From contig SIJG01000005.1 in NCBI GenBank assembly GCA_023374025.1, forward strand, positions 2,918,427-2,982,426: 64,000 nucleotides of DNA, given 5' to 3'. Within the stretch, counting starts at the first letter, position 1. The number at the start of each line of letters is the position of its first letter. The notes below the pieces were generated by a model. The model saw only the letters and a program-made list of their open reading frames with translations. It had not been told where the DNA came from and searched no databases. This document shows positions 10,598-23,459 of the stretch, one piece after another. A program made the translations under genes and the position numbers. Origin of the DNA: Heterodera schachtii. Its lineage: Eukaryota; Nematoda; Chromadorea; Rhabditida; Heteroderidae.

Positions 10598-12044
10598 TCT
10601 GGGAGGCCTGAAACGCACGAAAAACACGTTTTTAGATTGGTTTGAAGCTCTAGGGCGGATTTCTATATCCATATTTGTCCATATTTTGACATTATGACCA
10701 TATTTTATGTCCATATTTTGGAATTTTTTCAAAAAAAACCTCTATTAGAACAGCCCCATCAACTACCTAAATTGGTGTTTTTGACCCCTAAAGACCGGAA
10801 AATTTCCGAAAAGATAATTTTTTAGTAAAGTTTTCTCGAGAATATTGAATAAATTTTAATTTTATTAAAAATTGGTAAATTTATATCAAAAATAAGCAAA
10901 ATTCGCTTTTCGGTTGATTTACGTTAAAAATGAGTAAATTTTAGCTTTATTGTTTTTTCTTCTAAAATGAATTTTAATACCATATTTAGCCATTTTTGAA
11001 AGTTTTACTTTAATTTAGTGAACTTGAAGAAATTTTGAGAAATTATACCCTCAATTTGGAAAAATTTATGTCCATATTTTTGCCATTTAGGTCCATATTT
11101 CGCGATTTTTTGTCCATATTTTATGGCCATAAATTAGGAACCCTACTAATTATGACAAAAAAAAAAAAGAATTCCGGGGGAGCCCAACTGAAAAAGCATC
11201 GGAGAGCCATCTGTAAAAGTGCCAAAAAATCCTTATTCAAATAAGATTTAAATAATTTAAATGATAAATTTTATTTAATTAGCTACACTTTTCTCTTCAA
11301 ATCAAATTCAAAGTTTTTTTTAATATCATTGAAATAGCAGCCCTCTTTAGCATTTCTCGGCTGTTCCATCAAACTCCGCGTCAACTTTCTGTTTGCACTG
11401 TCGCATTTTGTCCAAAAAAAGCAGAGAGCAATTCGTTCTCGTTGGTTTCCTCTTCCGTTTGTCTCGTCGACAACCAACCAATTAATTAATTAATTATTAA
11501 TTCAAATTATAATTATAATTATTCGCTGCTGCCATTTCCTCCGTTTCGTTTTTATCGGAAGGAATGGCAAAGGCAGCAAAAAAAGTGCCAGAAAAAAAGC
11601 TGAACTGAAAAGCGCAGCAGCACAGCAAAGAGAGTGCAAGTGTGGGTGTATTCTGTGCGAGTGTTGTTGCCAATTAAAATTCGCACTAAACGAAGTGCCA
11701 AACGCAAAATGCCAAATTGGGGCAGAGGGGGGGGGGGGGGGGGGGGAGGCGTGCCAACTCCGTCCGAAAAAGTTTAATTAATGAATGTATATAGTGCAAG
11801 GTATTCCATTTATATACCTATGTGTACCAGTAGTGCAAGGCATTGAAATGTGTTGGCAGAGTGCCAATTGAAGCATTGGCAATTGGAGAAAGTGTCAAAA
11901 GTGCAAATTGCCCGGCGGCGCTTCCCTTTGACCTTCCCCCCTTAGAGACGCATAAAATAAAATTAAAATAATTCACACTTTTCTTCTACATTTCTGCTGC
12001 CTACGTCACAGATGTTGGCAGGTGGATCGACTGGAAGCACGAGA
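10598..12044. other. non-coding repeats, GTCCATATTTT motifs
   Basis: No gene supported. GTCCATATTT-like motifs occur at 10665-10730 and again at 11065-11145, bracketing AT-rich DNA like a loose repeat pair. A 20-base poly-G run lies at 11727-11746. The short minus ORF at 11283-11477 has no recognisable features. Confidence 0.55.
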
Positions 12045-12492
12045 GAAAGAAGAAGAAGAAGAAGAAGCGGGTGTCATCAAAAAGAAAAGGGTGATGAGAG
12101 AGAGCCGGGAATGGAATTAACGCGAGAGTGAGAGAGAGAGAGGAGGAGAGAGAGGGGAAAGAGAGAGAGAGAGAGAAAGGAGAGAGAGAGAGGGGGGGGG
12201 GAGGAGAGAGAGGGGGAAAGAGAGAGAAAGAGAAGGAGAGAGGGGGAAAGAGAAATTGCTTGGAAGAAAGACATAGAGAGAGCGAGAGAGAATGAGATTG
12301 AGAAGCTGGAAGAGAGATGGAGAAGAGAAAGAGAGAGAAAGAGAGAGAGAGGGGGAAAGAGAAATTGCTTGGAAGAAAGACATAGAGAGAGCGAGAGAGA
12401 ATGAGATTGAGAAGCTGGAAGAGAGATGGAGAAGAGAATGCTAGCGAGGGAAAAGAGGAAGGGGAAGAGAGAGAGAGAGAGAGAAAAAAAAA
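12045..12492. repeat. GAGA microsatellite with 90-bp duplication
   Basis: Almost pure GA-repeat DNA. Inside it a segment of about 90 bp (about 12243-12335) is repeated nearly exactly at about 12351-12440, including the non-repetitive words AATTGCTTGG and GAGAAGCTGG. The serine/leucine-rich minus ORF across it is a composition artefact. Confidence 0.9.
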
Positions 12493-12835
12493 GGTGAAAA
12501 TGTTTCGATTTTCTCTAATTTTCCCATTGCCTCCGTCGCTTAATTTTGTGTTCTGATGCGTCTGTGCGCGTGCGCGCACATTTATCAAAAATCACTTCTT
12601 TTTCCCTACACCCCCACCAGCCCTTCCATTGTTTAAATGAGTGCACATTCATGTGAATGAATGAATGAATGAATGAATGAATGTCTTCATATTTTCGTGC
12701 CATCCGCCTATTCTCGTGCCATCCGCCCGAGGCGCGGGGGAGCGAAACGTTGCCAATGAATGAAAGGAAATGGATTATGCTCGCTTCTAAGCAAATTATT
12801 TAATTAATTTAATTGCCATAAAGCCAAACATTTCC

Positions 12836-13030
12836 CACTCTCATTTCTCTCGACCTTTGACCTTTTCTTTTTCGGCATATTTCTCCCATTTCTCTCTAAT
12901 TCTCACCCTCACTTTTTCGACATATTTCTCCCATTTCTCTCTAATTCTCACCCTCTCACTTTTTCGACATATTTCTCCCATTTCTCTCTAATTCTCACCC
13001 TCTCACTTTTTCGGCATATTTATCCCATTT
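12836..13030. repeat. tandem repeat, about 54 bp, 3 copies
   Basis: Three to four direct copies of a pyrimidine-rich unit, CACTTTTTCGACATATTTC followed by TCCCATTTCTCTCTAATTCTC, begin near 12860, 12910, 12957 and 13007 (the last is truncated). Non-coding. Confidence 0.8.
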
Positions 13031-13194
13031 TCGCCACTTCTTTTTTTTCGTCATTTAATTTTTACGGTATACATAACCTCTCAATAACTTCTCTCTCACT
13101 TTATTAAAGCCTGTCCCCTCTCCCCCATTTGTGGTGTGCAACAATCATTCATTTTGTCCCTCATTTCCTCCCACCGCTCATTTCGTCTAATTAG

Positions 13195-13772
13195 TAGGGC
13201 TGCGATTTTTAGGCACAAAAAATCGCGAAATAGGCACCTAAAAAGGCATTAAAAAATCGCAAAATAGGCATTAAATAGGCACAAAAATAGGCAAAAAAAA
13301 AGGTCTTATTAACGCTTTTTAGGTAGCAAAATACATAAAAACTTAAACATTTATTTGCTTATATTTCAATTATTTTAAAGTTTTTTCGAATAAGGACAAT
13401 TTTTAAACCAAAAATTTTTAACAAGAAAAAATGATTAAATTTTGCGGATCAATTTCTGTGAAAAATTTTTCAATTCTAGGAGTGTATTTTTTGAAATTTT
13501 TTCAGGTCGATTCTTAGGGGTGTATTTTTCATTTTTATTGCATTTTTCTTAAGGATTTTTCCGAAAATTCAGAAAAAGGCGCCAAAAAGGCGAAATAGGC
13601 ATAAAAATAGGCAAATAGGCATTAAGCACAAAAAGTCCAAAATAGGCAAAGTTAGGCATTATAAAAGTCATCGTAGACACCCCAAACCAAGCGGAAAATG
13701 CGTTTTCCGTGCTTATCTGTGCGTGTTAAGTGCGCAAAAATTTTAGATATTTACCTAAAAATCGCATCCCTA
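13195..13772. mobile_element. hAT-like MITE, 578 bp
   Basis: Terminal inverted repeats (left TAGGGCTGCGATTTTTAGG; right the complement of TAGGGATGCGATTTTTAGG). They are flanked by a perfect 8-bp target duplication CTAATTAG (13187-13194 and 13773-13780). The interior is AT-rich with many AATAGGCA words and no coding capacity. The terminal core GGGATGCGAT is shared with the element at 1653-2900, so the two are probably related families moved by the same kind of transposase. Confidence 0.85.
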
Positions 13773-13780
13773 CTAATTAG

Positions 13781-15121
13781 TGTCTCTTGGCACAGAATTT
13801 GTTCCCAAATGCGTCTCGAGTGCTTTGCAATTTTACATATATTCCATTTAATTAATTATTATCTTTATTTTTTGCGTTACTTCCTCCCCAAATTGTTAAA
13901 CTCTTTCCACCCATAAATGCCATTATTTTTGTTCCTTAAAAATTGCCAAATTTATAACGGCACTGCTGGCCCATTTCTATGGCACTAACTTGTCGCATTC
14001 ATCTTACATGTTTTATTTGATACGGCACAGAATTCCGATTTCCGACAGTTTTGGGGTCGGAATTCCGATTTTCAAAATTCGGGCTCGGAATTCCGATTTC
14101 CGAACAATTTTTGGGCCTCGGAATTTCGATTCCTAAAAATTTTTGTGCCTTAGAATGCCATGTGTTTGCTCCTCCCATCCATGCATTTTTATTTCTATAA
14201 AATATATTCCCACAAATTGCATATTCTCTATGAAATTTTCTATAATGTTGTACATAATGCTTCCCCCCCCCCCCATCTTCTCCATTTGCGTCTCCCTTTG
14301 TTCTTCATCGGTGGGCCCAGCAGTGAATGAATATGTATTGACGGGGGATGGCATTTGACGTAACAAAAAAAAAAAAAAATTTTTTTTTTTTTTGCAAAAT
14401 GCTGGAAAATGAAGAGAATACACCATACATACATAGTGTATGTTGTATGCATTCTATATTGTATAATTTGTGTAATTTTCTCATTTTTTATTGCCTCTCT
14501 CCCAAATTGGCCACTGTAATTCCAGAAAATTGGGCACCCCTCCCCCTCCCCTCCCCCCCTTTCCCCCTCTTTTGGCCCATCAAAATTGGCCAACTCTTCT
14601 TCTTCAATCTTCCATCCCAACCACATCCATCAATCAGTCAAATAAATCGAAGTCACCAGAGCTTGTCGAATTGCAATGAGTTTTATTATCAAATACGATG
14701 CTAATTTATTAATATTATTATTATTATTATTATTTTATTATTTTTTACATATTTGTTGTAAATTGGCATACATATTCCATAAATTATTAGTTTGTGCATT
14801 TTGGCATAATTTATTCTATTTGCCAAAATTTGTTCTTCCCCCAATTAAATTAACATTCAGTCGTTTCTCCCTCTTTAAAAAATAATTCGCAAATTCATGT
14901 TATTTTCTCCTCTCCACTCCTAATATCTCATCTTTTGCGATTTAGCCCTCATTAGCGATGGGTTGCCGTACTAATTAGCCCACCCAAACACGCACATATC
15001 ATAGCATAAACACAACAACAAACAACCCACACAACAAACAATCAACCACCTCTCATTAGGCACCAAATTTGTTTGTAGTGAGCGTCGCTGCGACGACGGC
15101 TAATTGCCCATTAAATTTTTA
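13781..15121. other. upstream region of the nuclear receptor gene
   Basis: No coding sequence. It holds repeated TCGGAATTCCGATTT palindromes (14030-14135), poly-C (14266-14275), an A/T inverted homopolymer pair (14365-14392), an AT-rich stretch and a CACAACAAACAA-rich segment near 15000-15050. The promoter or 5' UTR of the gene at 15122 should lie here; no certain element is seen. Confidence 0.55.
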
Positions 15122-18100
15122 ATGGACAATTACTTCGTCAACAGTGTGGCGTCCGCGGCGTCAGCCGTGTCGCCGTCCCCGTCGTTGTGCTCCTCCGCTT
15201 CGTCCAGCGTCCATGCAATGTGCGGCATCGGCGGCGCCGGGCCGTCCTCCTCCCACACGTCGCCGATGATGCTGTACATGATGAACAGCGGCGGCGGTAG
15301 TGGCGGTGGTGGTGGAGCAGTAGCAGGAACAGACGGTGCTGATGCACATCAAGCGCATGAAATGGAGGAGGGGGAGGAGGCGGAGCCCGAGCAGTGCCTG
15401 GTGTGCAACGACGTGGCCACCGGCTATCACTACGGCACGCCGTCATGCAACGGATGGTCAGTGGCACGCCGGGTGGGGGGGGGCAACCAAATGCCCGCAT
15501 CCTATACCCATTGTTCAGGACCATGCTCATAACCAAAAAAAAACAATCTTCTTTTTTTTTTTTTTGCTCTCCGGGCCAAATTTTGTTTCAGTGTTATTTT
15601 AAAATTTTCAACGCCGACGAGAAAAAGCAGATTGTGATTGTTGCGGTTTTGCGCCAAAAAATGACTACTTTTTGCCATTTGGGGCTCAATTTTCAAAATT
15701 ATGGTAAAATGAGGTCCGGCGGTCCGTTAGGCGCCGCTTTCCCTGTCTCGATTTTTTTCGTTTCTTGGCAAAATTCTCTTCTCGAACTTCCTATTTCGAG
15801 AGATGATGCTTTATGATAGAAATTCGGTCCAATTAGAAAGTGTCGAGAGTCTTCCGTGTGTTGTAAAGTCCAAAATCAATTAAGCGTTTTTTCTTGTCTT
15901 CTAATTTTTGGTCTGTCCAAATTTGTGTATTGGGAAATCTCTTTTTTGGGTTGGTACTCTCTAGAGCTAATCAATCAATCTTTTTTGTTTTACTATTACA
16001 AAAATAGTCGAGACTCTCGACATGGGATTTTTCATTGCGTTTTTGCATACACTTTTAATTGATGTTGCTACTCAATTCATCACTGTATTCATTTCAGCAA
16101 AACATTCTTCCGGAGGACGGTGATGAAAAATCAGACCTTTCAGTGCCAATACGGTGCGTCTAATTTTCCCCAAAAATGCTTCTCCTCTGATCAATAAATG
16201 TGTCACTCTTTTTTTAAGATGGCAATTGTCCGGTGGACAAAACGGTGCGTTGCGCGTGCCGACATTGCCGCTTCAAAAAGTGTTTGGCTGTTGGCATGAA
16301 CAAAGACGGTGAGATTATTTTGTCGGCAAATTCTTTGATCATTAGGCAGATAAAAAAAAGCTTTGTAACCTGCTGATCAGTATCAATTGTTGAGCTGGCA
16401 GCAATCATTTCAATATTTGAATACTTTTTAAAAAAATATGCCCAGAATTTTGAAAAACCGGTGGATTGAGATTCCGGCCGGAATTCGAGATTACCGCGAC
16501 TCAAATTCCGATTTTGCCGTGACGATCGGCGATTCCGGTCGGGATTCGGAATTTTCACAAAAAGAAAAACTTAATAGAAAAAGTTATTTGCCATTTTTGA
16601 ATTTAAACCATGAGAAGATTTTAAATCCCGTGTCTGGGTCAGATCCCACCTTCAACTTGCCGAGATCCAATTTTGTCGGAACCTGACTGACGACAGATTG
16701 TGACCTGTTCCGGGAAAACCCCAACCGAGTCCCGAACATGTCCAGTCTCTATTTAAAGCCACAAATTTTAATTTAAACTTAATCTGATTTCCATGGGGCG
16801 GTTTTGTGGTTTTGGTCCGGCACTGGGAATTAGAATTATGGCATTTTTCAACCATTGCCACCGCCTCTCCCAACTTTTCAGCAATACAACAAAACCGGGA
16901 CCCCATTGGGTACACAAAACGGACGCGTCGCTACCCATCGGACAGACAGCCGCGCCAGAAGCATCAGCAGCAACAGTCCAAACAGAGTCCGATGACGGAC
17001 AGCAGTGACGGGGCCAACCCATGCGGGTCCGCCATGTTGTCGACGACTTCGGCATCGATGCCGTCCTCGTCTTTCTCCGGCCCCGGCAGCTCAGCTTACC
17101 TGATTCCTGCCGGCGGCTCATCCTCTGCCGGTGCCTTTACCCCGGCTTTTGCCGGAGGTGCCGGTTCATCCTCTGCCGGTGCCATTACCCCTGCCTATTT
17201 TTGTGGTGCCCGACCGTCTGCCTATACCCCGGAGTATGCCGGAGGTGTCGGCTTGTCCTCTACGGGTGCCTATACCCCGGCTTATGCCGGAGGTGGTGCC
17301 GGCTCGTCCTCTGCAGGTGCATTTACGCCGGCTTATATTGGCGGTGCTCCTGCCCATGCATCCGCTGCCTATTCCGCTGGTGCTTCGGCTTCTTCCACCA
17401 AACCTTTGTCGATCCAAATTCCGGCCTTGAAGCTCAGCCCTTTGGCTGGGCCAAACGGTGCCAACTTCGCCGGTGGTTATCCCAACTATAACAACAACAC
17501 CAGCAACAACATGCAAGCTCAGCAGCAACACCATTTATGGCAACAGCAACAACACCAAGCGCAACAGCAAAAACATTTTACCGGCGCCAATGGCACAAAT
17601 TTGTCGCATTTTGGCATGACGCCAAACGCTCAAAGCATTAGTGGCGGCACTTCCGCCGGCTTCATGTCCAGCAACAATGTTGGTGGCACTTCCTCTTCCT
17701 CTGCTTCTTCGTCGTCCTTCCCCACTCCCATTTATGGCAACACAAATGCCCCACAAAATGATGGTGGTAGTGCCGGTGGTACAGCAACAAAAAAGCAGCA
17801 ACAACAACAACCACCACAAAATCAAACGCCACCAAACAATGTGCCGGCTGAACAGATGGAAGAGGACACACTGTTGAGACGAATGATTGGCATTGAGCAG
17901 ATTCTGATCAGGACCAGGTGATCAATCTCAGCTGAAAATGCTCAAACTCCTGTTTTTTTTCAAAATTACGACAAATGTTTTTCGAGTTCTTGGGTCAATC
18001 TGGGAAAAATTTTTAGAAAAAATGCAATAAAAACTAATTGGGAAATTGAAAAACTTCAGATCAGAGATCAACACTCTAAAATAGATATATCTCTTCAAAT

Positions 18101-21100
18101 GGGTCTTTTCATCAAACATTGCTATACTGTAATAGGGCCTACCGTAGTTGATTGGCTTTCCTTAATTAATTTGCCAAAAATATGGCGTAGTGCCATTACA
18201 ATTTCTTCCATTAAAAACATAATTAATTTGATTGACAGGAACAGCAAAGTAAACGTTCGGAAAACACTGAGTGATGTTATGATGAACAGCAGCTCAATGT
18301 TTGACGATGCGGCGATGGTCGCCAAAATGTCGCTGGAGGTCAGTCTGATCAGTCCATTGTTTGGTCGATCGCCATGCCATTTTCTGACTGATCATAAAAT
18401 GTCATGCCGTGCTAGCATTTTTATCTCCATTTTCTTGGGCTAAATTTTCCAATTTTCAGCCCTTTCAAATGCCCTCCATTCTGCAGAGGGCCAAACAGGA
18501 GGACTTTGTGTATTGGCACGAAAGGGAATGGGTAAGTCGTGCGCCAACTGTGCCATGGTGTCCTCCTCCCCTTTGCGAATTATACTGTATCGGATGTGTT
18601 TACTGTACCCAAACGGATTGATTGGAATTATTGACAAAGAAAATGAACAGTTTTCTGCATTAGGCTCCTGATAACAGATAAAATGGTGATTGGAATTGGA
18701 ATTAGACAAATTTTCGTCTCCCCATTTGTCGAGACTCTCGCGCATTCCTTGGCCAATTTGTGGGGAGGACACCATTTTAACAAAACAAAAAAAAATGGCC
18801 GATTGAACTCGTTTCGTTAAGTTGCTGATGATCGAATGGGCCAAAATGCTGCCGGTCTTTCACACTCTGTCCATTGTTGACAAAGTGAGCAACGGATTTT
18901 GTTTGTTTGGCATTCATTTATTTTTTTGCTTTTTTTGGCATTTCGGAATTACTATCGGAATTCGCTTTTTCTTCCGATCATTAAATTCCGTTTTATTGTG
19001 ATCAGGCTGATCACTGATCATTCTTTCTTTTGTTATCAATTGATCTTGTTTTTATTCAAATCCCTGACTCCAAATTGACGACTTGATCAGTGATCAGTCC
19101 ATTTTGGCCATTTATTTTGAACAATCACTTTTTTTTAATCCCGGCTCCAATTTGACGGCTTTTTAAGCCCTCATTTTTGTTTGTTTTCAGTTAGCACTGC
19201 TCAGACACTCGGCCATTACTTTCCCGTCGTTGCTCCAATGCTTTTACTCTCCCGACGTTGGGCCGGACACAATTGTGTTCCCGAGCGGAGCATTCTTTGA
19301 CCGCACATTGGACCCGACAAAGTCCGTTTGGCATTTCAAATTGATTTTCCCACCTATTCAAATTGGCATTCCATGAATTTGAAAATTGCCACTTTCCGCC
19401 CATTCGCATTTGCATTCCATGAGTTATTGGCACTTTCCGCCCATTCGCATTGGCATTCCATGAGTTATTGACACTTTCCGCTCATTCACATTGGCATTCC
19501 ATCCCTCATTACTCTGTTTTTTCAGTTCCACCGGTTTCCAGCGCAAAAACTTCAAAATGCTGGACAATCTGCTGAGTCCGATCCGGAAAATGCAAATTGA
19601 TCAGAACGAGTTTGCGGGTGCCAAGGCCATCTTCTTTCTCAACCCTGGTAATTTTGAAGACGGTAATGCGAGTGGCCGGCACGGTATTCAGCCTGGCTTT
19701 TTCTGTTGCCAGATTCAGACGCGGAGGACCTGTCGCCGGAGGCTAAACGGCGCATCGCCGTCACGCGGTCCTCAATCACCAACGCCCTCTACCGGTACAT
19801 GGTGCAGAAGCGCGGCATGGAGCATGCGGCCGAAAAGTTCGGCAAATTGGTGCGCGAGTGATAGGGCCGAAGAATGGGGGAGAGAGGGCATTTTAGCTTT
19901 GTCATTTGGCACCCATTTTTGGGGGGTTTTTTCAAAAGAAAAACCACATGAAATTAAAATTTTTAAATGTAATTTTGTTTGGTTACCCCCCCCCCCCCTT
20001 AGGCCTGCTTGGTCTTAGGCATAGGCTCAGGCTTTATTTTGTAAAGAATTTTATTGTACGAGGTTTCCTTTTGCAATTGACTCTTTGGGTTGAATTTTGA
20101 GATATAATTTTGGTCATCTGACAATTTTTAAAAGGGGTAAATTTTGCCAAACAAATTTAAACTTGGCTTGGCTTTTTGCAGCTTTTGCTTGGCACTGCGA
20201 TCGCAACAATGTCCTGCGAGATGAAAGAAGCTGTTGTGGTGGCGGACTTCTTTAGCCAAGTGCACTTCTCCTCATTTGCGCGCCAACTGTTGTTGGCCCG
20301 GGACGAGAATGACTTTCACGAAGACGGAGACGAAGCAGTACAACAATCGCAACAGAAAGTGAATGAAGAAATTGCCAAAATGTGCATGGAAATTGTGCCA
20401 AACGCGACGACACCAACGACAATGGCATTCGCCGGCACAAAATTGCCAACAAGTTCGATGCCATCCTCGGCATCATCATCGTCCAATTGGGTAACGATGA
20501 GCAGCAACGACCACAACCACCACTCGGAGGAAAACAACCGTCATCAGCAGCAGCACATGTGGCATACGCAACAACTACATCATCAACATTATCAGCAGCA
20601 ACAACAACATCATCAGCAACAACACCAACACCAACAATTTCAACAGCAGCAATATGGCCATGGCACTTGTGCCAATAACGGCACAAATAACGCCAATTAT
20701 TGGCAAAATGTCGACAAATGTGACGACGACGACGACAACAACAACAACAACAACAACAACAATTACGCTAAAAACAGGGATCAACAACATGAGCAATTGA
20801 GCATGTGGATGCGCACGCATGGCGTCATTGAAGCTGATGAGACCAGCAGCAGTGCCATGGACTGCTGGACGCCGGCCAAAGTGTCAGCATCGACGACCGC
20901 TACGCCGGCGCCAACGTCGATGGCATCGGCCTCCACAACTCCGGCGCCATTGACCGCTGCGCCGACGGAACACATGGCGTACCAGCGGCAGCAGCACCAC
21001 ACCACGCATCCGATGAACGCCGCGCAGCCATGGGCACAGCAGCAGGTGCCGCACAGCAGCGCCGCGGTAGCGTCGTCCGCGGCGGCGGCGGCGGTGACAA

Positions 21101-21412
21101 CAAAGCCGACAATGACCTCGACGGGGACGAGCCCGGTGGGCAGTGACGGCATGACATCATTCAACCCATTACAGACGCATTTAATGCACGAAGCATTGCA
21201 ACCAATTGAGGTCAGAGTGCGGGTTTGACATTCACAAATCAGCACGGCACAGCACTGCTCTTAATGTATGTACTCTATTAGTCTTTCTCTCACATACTCT
21301 CTCCTCTCTTTCTCTCCCCTCTCTCTCTCTCTCTCCTCTTTCACTCTCTCTCTCTCTCTCCACTGTTTCTCTCCTTTCCCCCTCTCTCTCCCCCTCTCTC
21401 CCCCTCTCTCTC

Positions 21413-21468
<56 letters not shown>

Positions 21469-21842
21469 TTTCCCTACTCTCCCCCCCCCCCTCTCCCTTT
21501 CTCTCTCACATCTCTTTTCCGCACTCTGTCCTTTTGTTTTTGTTTTTCCGAGCTTTTTCAGGGAAGTTGGCGGTTTTTTTTTTCTTCTTTAATTTGGCAC
21601 TTTTATTGATCACTTAATTTGCCATTAATTAAACAAAAAAATTCCAGCACGAAACTGCAATCACCACCTCCTCGCCTCACCACCATTACCACCACCAATC
21701 CACCGACATTTCTTCGTCCTCCCCCTCGCTGCTTCAAAAGCAGCAGAACCCATCGGTCGGCATGGTCAATCCGCCGAGCAATGGCAGCATCAGCCAACAC
21801 TCGTCGACCTCGCCGCCCAGCCTCACAAATGTGCTGTTGTGA
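15122..21842 (+). CDS. nuclear hormone receptor, HNF4-like
   Basis: Twelve exons kept in frame throughout: 15122-15456, 16098-16153, 16219-16308, 16882-17917, 18239-18338, 18460-18531, 18822-18884, 19191-19321, 19526-19647, 19713-19849, 20182-21210, 21648-21842 (about 1121 residues). The two-zinc-finger DNA-binding domain (about 92-165) begins [14 protein letters not shown]. It has P-box CNGCKTFFRR, assembled across intron 1, and a second finger ending [14 protein letters not shown], then IGYTKR. This is the supplementary (HNF4-derived) nematode receptor type. A very long hinge (166-500) contains A/G/S/P-rich repeats and Gln/Asn runs. The ligand-binding domain (about 500-750) shows [10 protein letters not shown] and a terminal ADFFSQVHF helix region. 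A Gln/His/Asn-rich tail of about 370 residues follows. It is roughly twice the length of a usual receptor. The orthologue is not assigned. Confidence 0.93.
21274..21510. repeat. CT microsatellite in last receptor intron
   Basis: Nearly pure CTCTCT repeat with a C run, entirely inside intron 11 of the nuclear receptor gene. The plus-strand serine/leucine-rich ORF across it is not a protein. Confidence 0.9.
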
Positions 21843-21854
21843 TTAATATTCGAA

Positions 21855-21860
21855 AATAAA
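21855..21860 (+). other. polyadenylation signal of receptor gene
   Basis: AATAAA 13 bases after the stop codon at 21842, a short 3' UTR as is common in nematodes. Confidence 0.6.
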
Positions 21861-22132
21861 TGCATTATAAAATTCCCTATTTTTGTACATTTTGCGAATT
21901 TATCATTTTAGAGCTTTATTTTTTATTGTTTTGTTATTTTGCTGTTGTTAATCCTCGAGATGTTTCCTCTGAACCTTTTTTCTGGGCTTTAGCTAATTGT
22001 TTCCCGGTACAAAAAATAACTGTTCATATGTTCTAATATATTCCTATCCTTTCTCAATTAACGCATACCTCAAAAGCATAAATCACTGAATATATAAATT
22101 CATTTATTTTATTAAAATAATTGGCCAAAAAT

Positions 22133-22414
22133 CGCGTCTCAGTCAGCTGGGGACAACTCAGCCTAGGACAATTCAGCCGAGGACAACTCAGCTGATGGGA
22201 CAATTCGGCTCATGGACAACTCAGCTTTAGGAGAATTTACAAAACGCAACTCATACAATGGCTTAGGCTAGGCTTAGGGCTAAGCTTCAGGCGAGGCTTA
22301 GGCTTTTTTTTTTGTAATTTTTTATTGTACGGCTGAGTTGTCCATCAGCCGAATTGTCTCCTCGGCTGAGTTGTCCGTCAGCTGAGTTGTCCCCAGCTGA
22401 CTAGTCCAGAAGCC
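22133..22414. mobile_element. palindromic MITE with 10-bp target duplication
   Basis: Two inverted arms (about 22141-22225 and 22322-22398) of GACAACTCAGC units, outermost core AGTCAGCTGGGGACAACTCAGC. They surround a short centre with degenerate TTAGGC repeats (22258-22304). The direct repeat GGCCAAAAAT lies on both sides (22123-22132 and 22415-22424). A 9-10 bp duplication suggests a Mutator-like element; this is inference. No coding capacity. Confidence 0.75.
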
Positions 22415-22424
22415 GGCCAAAAAT

Positions 22425-23459
22425 ATTCAGTGATCAGAATTGAACTCGAGAATTGCAGGACATGACTTTTTGGTCTCTTGCTAACTATGCTTTTCCTTGG
22501 GTCGAGATTCTCGCTCGATTGGCTTTTCCTATTTTTTTAAAATTTGAAATTTAATTTAATTATTTATTCACATTTTCCTATTATTGTTTGTACATAAAAG
22601 GGCTGTTGTAAATGCAAGTGCTTGTTTTGTTTTTTGTTATTCTTCCTCTGCTCTTTTGTTCTCGCGTTTTTTTAAACGCTATTTTCCGAAATGTGATACA
22701 ATATTTATTTATTTATTCATTCCTCAATCATTCCTAAATTTATAAATATATTGCCGAGGGTAAAACCCAATTAATACTAGGCCAATCGAACTGGCACGAT
22801 TCGCACTGTTTTTCGATTAAAAAAAAAATCGCCATAACTTTTGTCAAAGTCGAACAAATTAAATATTCGGCAATGGTGAGGAATTGTGGTCCCGATGAAA
22901 AAAATCGTAGAATTAATAAAAGCAATTTTTCTGGGATAAAAAATGTAGTGATCACGAATATGAACTCAGATTTTACAAAAGCCATCATTTGTGTAAGATT
23001 TTTCATCAATTCTCACAAAAAATAAAATGCAGCCAAGCCGACTCGAATCGCGACCCCCCTCCCCCTCAAGAGACCTTTCAACACTCGACGTAAACAAAAT
23101 GACTCGACGTCATGTTTTTAGTATTTTTATTGTAAACATGTTGATTTGTGTCCGATTCTTCGCATAGGGTGGGGTAGTATTCATTTCAAATTTGCTTACA
23201 CTTACTATTCTAAATGGACCTTTTTAACTCTTACTCCAAATTAACACAAGTGAAAATGCCATACAATTCCTCCGAGAGAGAGGAATTCGTCGATCAGTGC
23301 CACCGCGGTGCCCTCTCCAAGCCTGTCAGAAACAAATGACGGAAGTAGCCACCGGAAGACGTCGACAAAGCCGAGGTGATGACAAAGTCTGGAGATGCCC
23401 AACAGACAAAAACAAAAAATTGTCTATCAGAAACGGTAGATACTCAATTGATTTTTAGT
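22425..23459. other. non-coding spacer with decayed sequence
   Basis: No gene supported. The short minus ORF at 22740-23009 shows no family features. Sequence near 23260-23440 could be decayed 5' transposon sequence of the following pseudogene. Confidence 0.5.

Noticed and set aside
12001..12588. 195-residue minus ORF rich in Ser, Leu, Phe, Pro
   Set aside because: It is the translation of a GA microsatellite; no domain and similar ORFs in other frames.
20252..21245. Valine/alanine-rich minus ORFs
   Set aside because: Antisense shadows of the Gln/His/Asn-rich receptor exon 11.
21206..21609. Two overlapping Ser/Leu-rich plus ORFs
   Set aside because: They read through the CT microsatellite in the last receptor intron.
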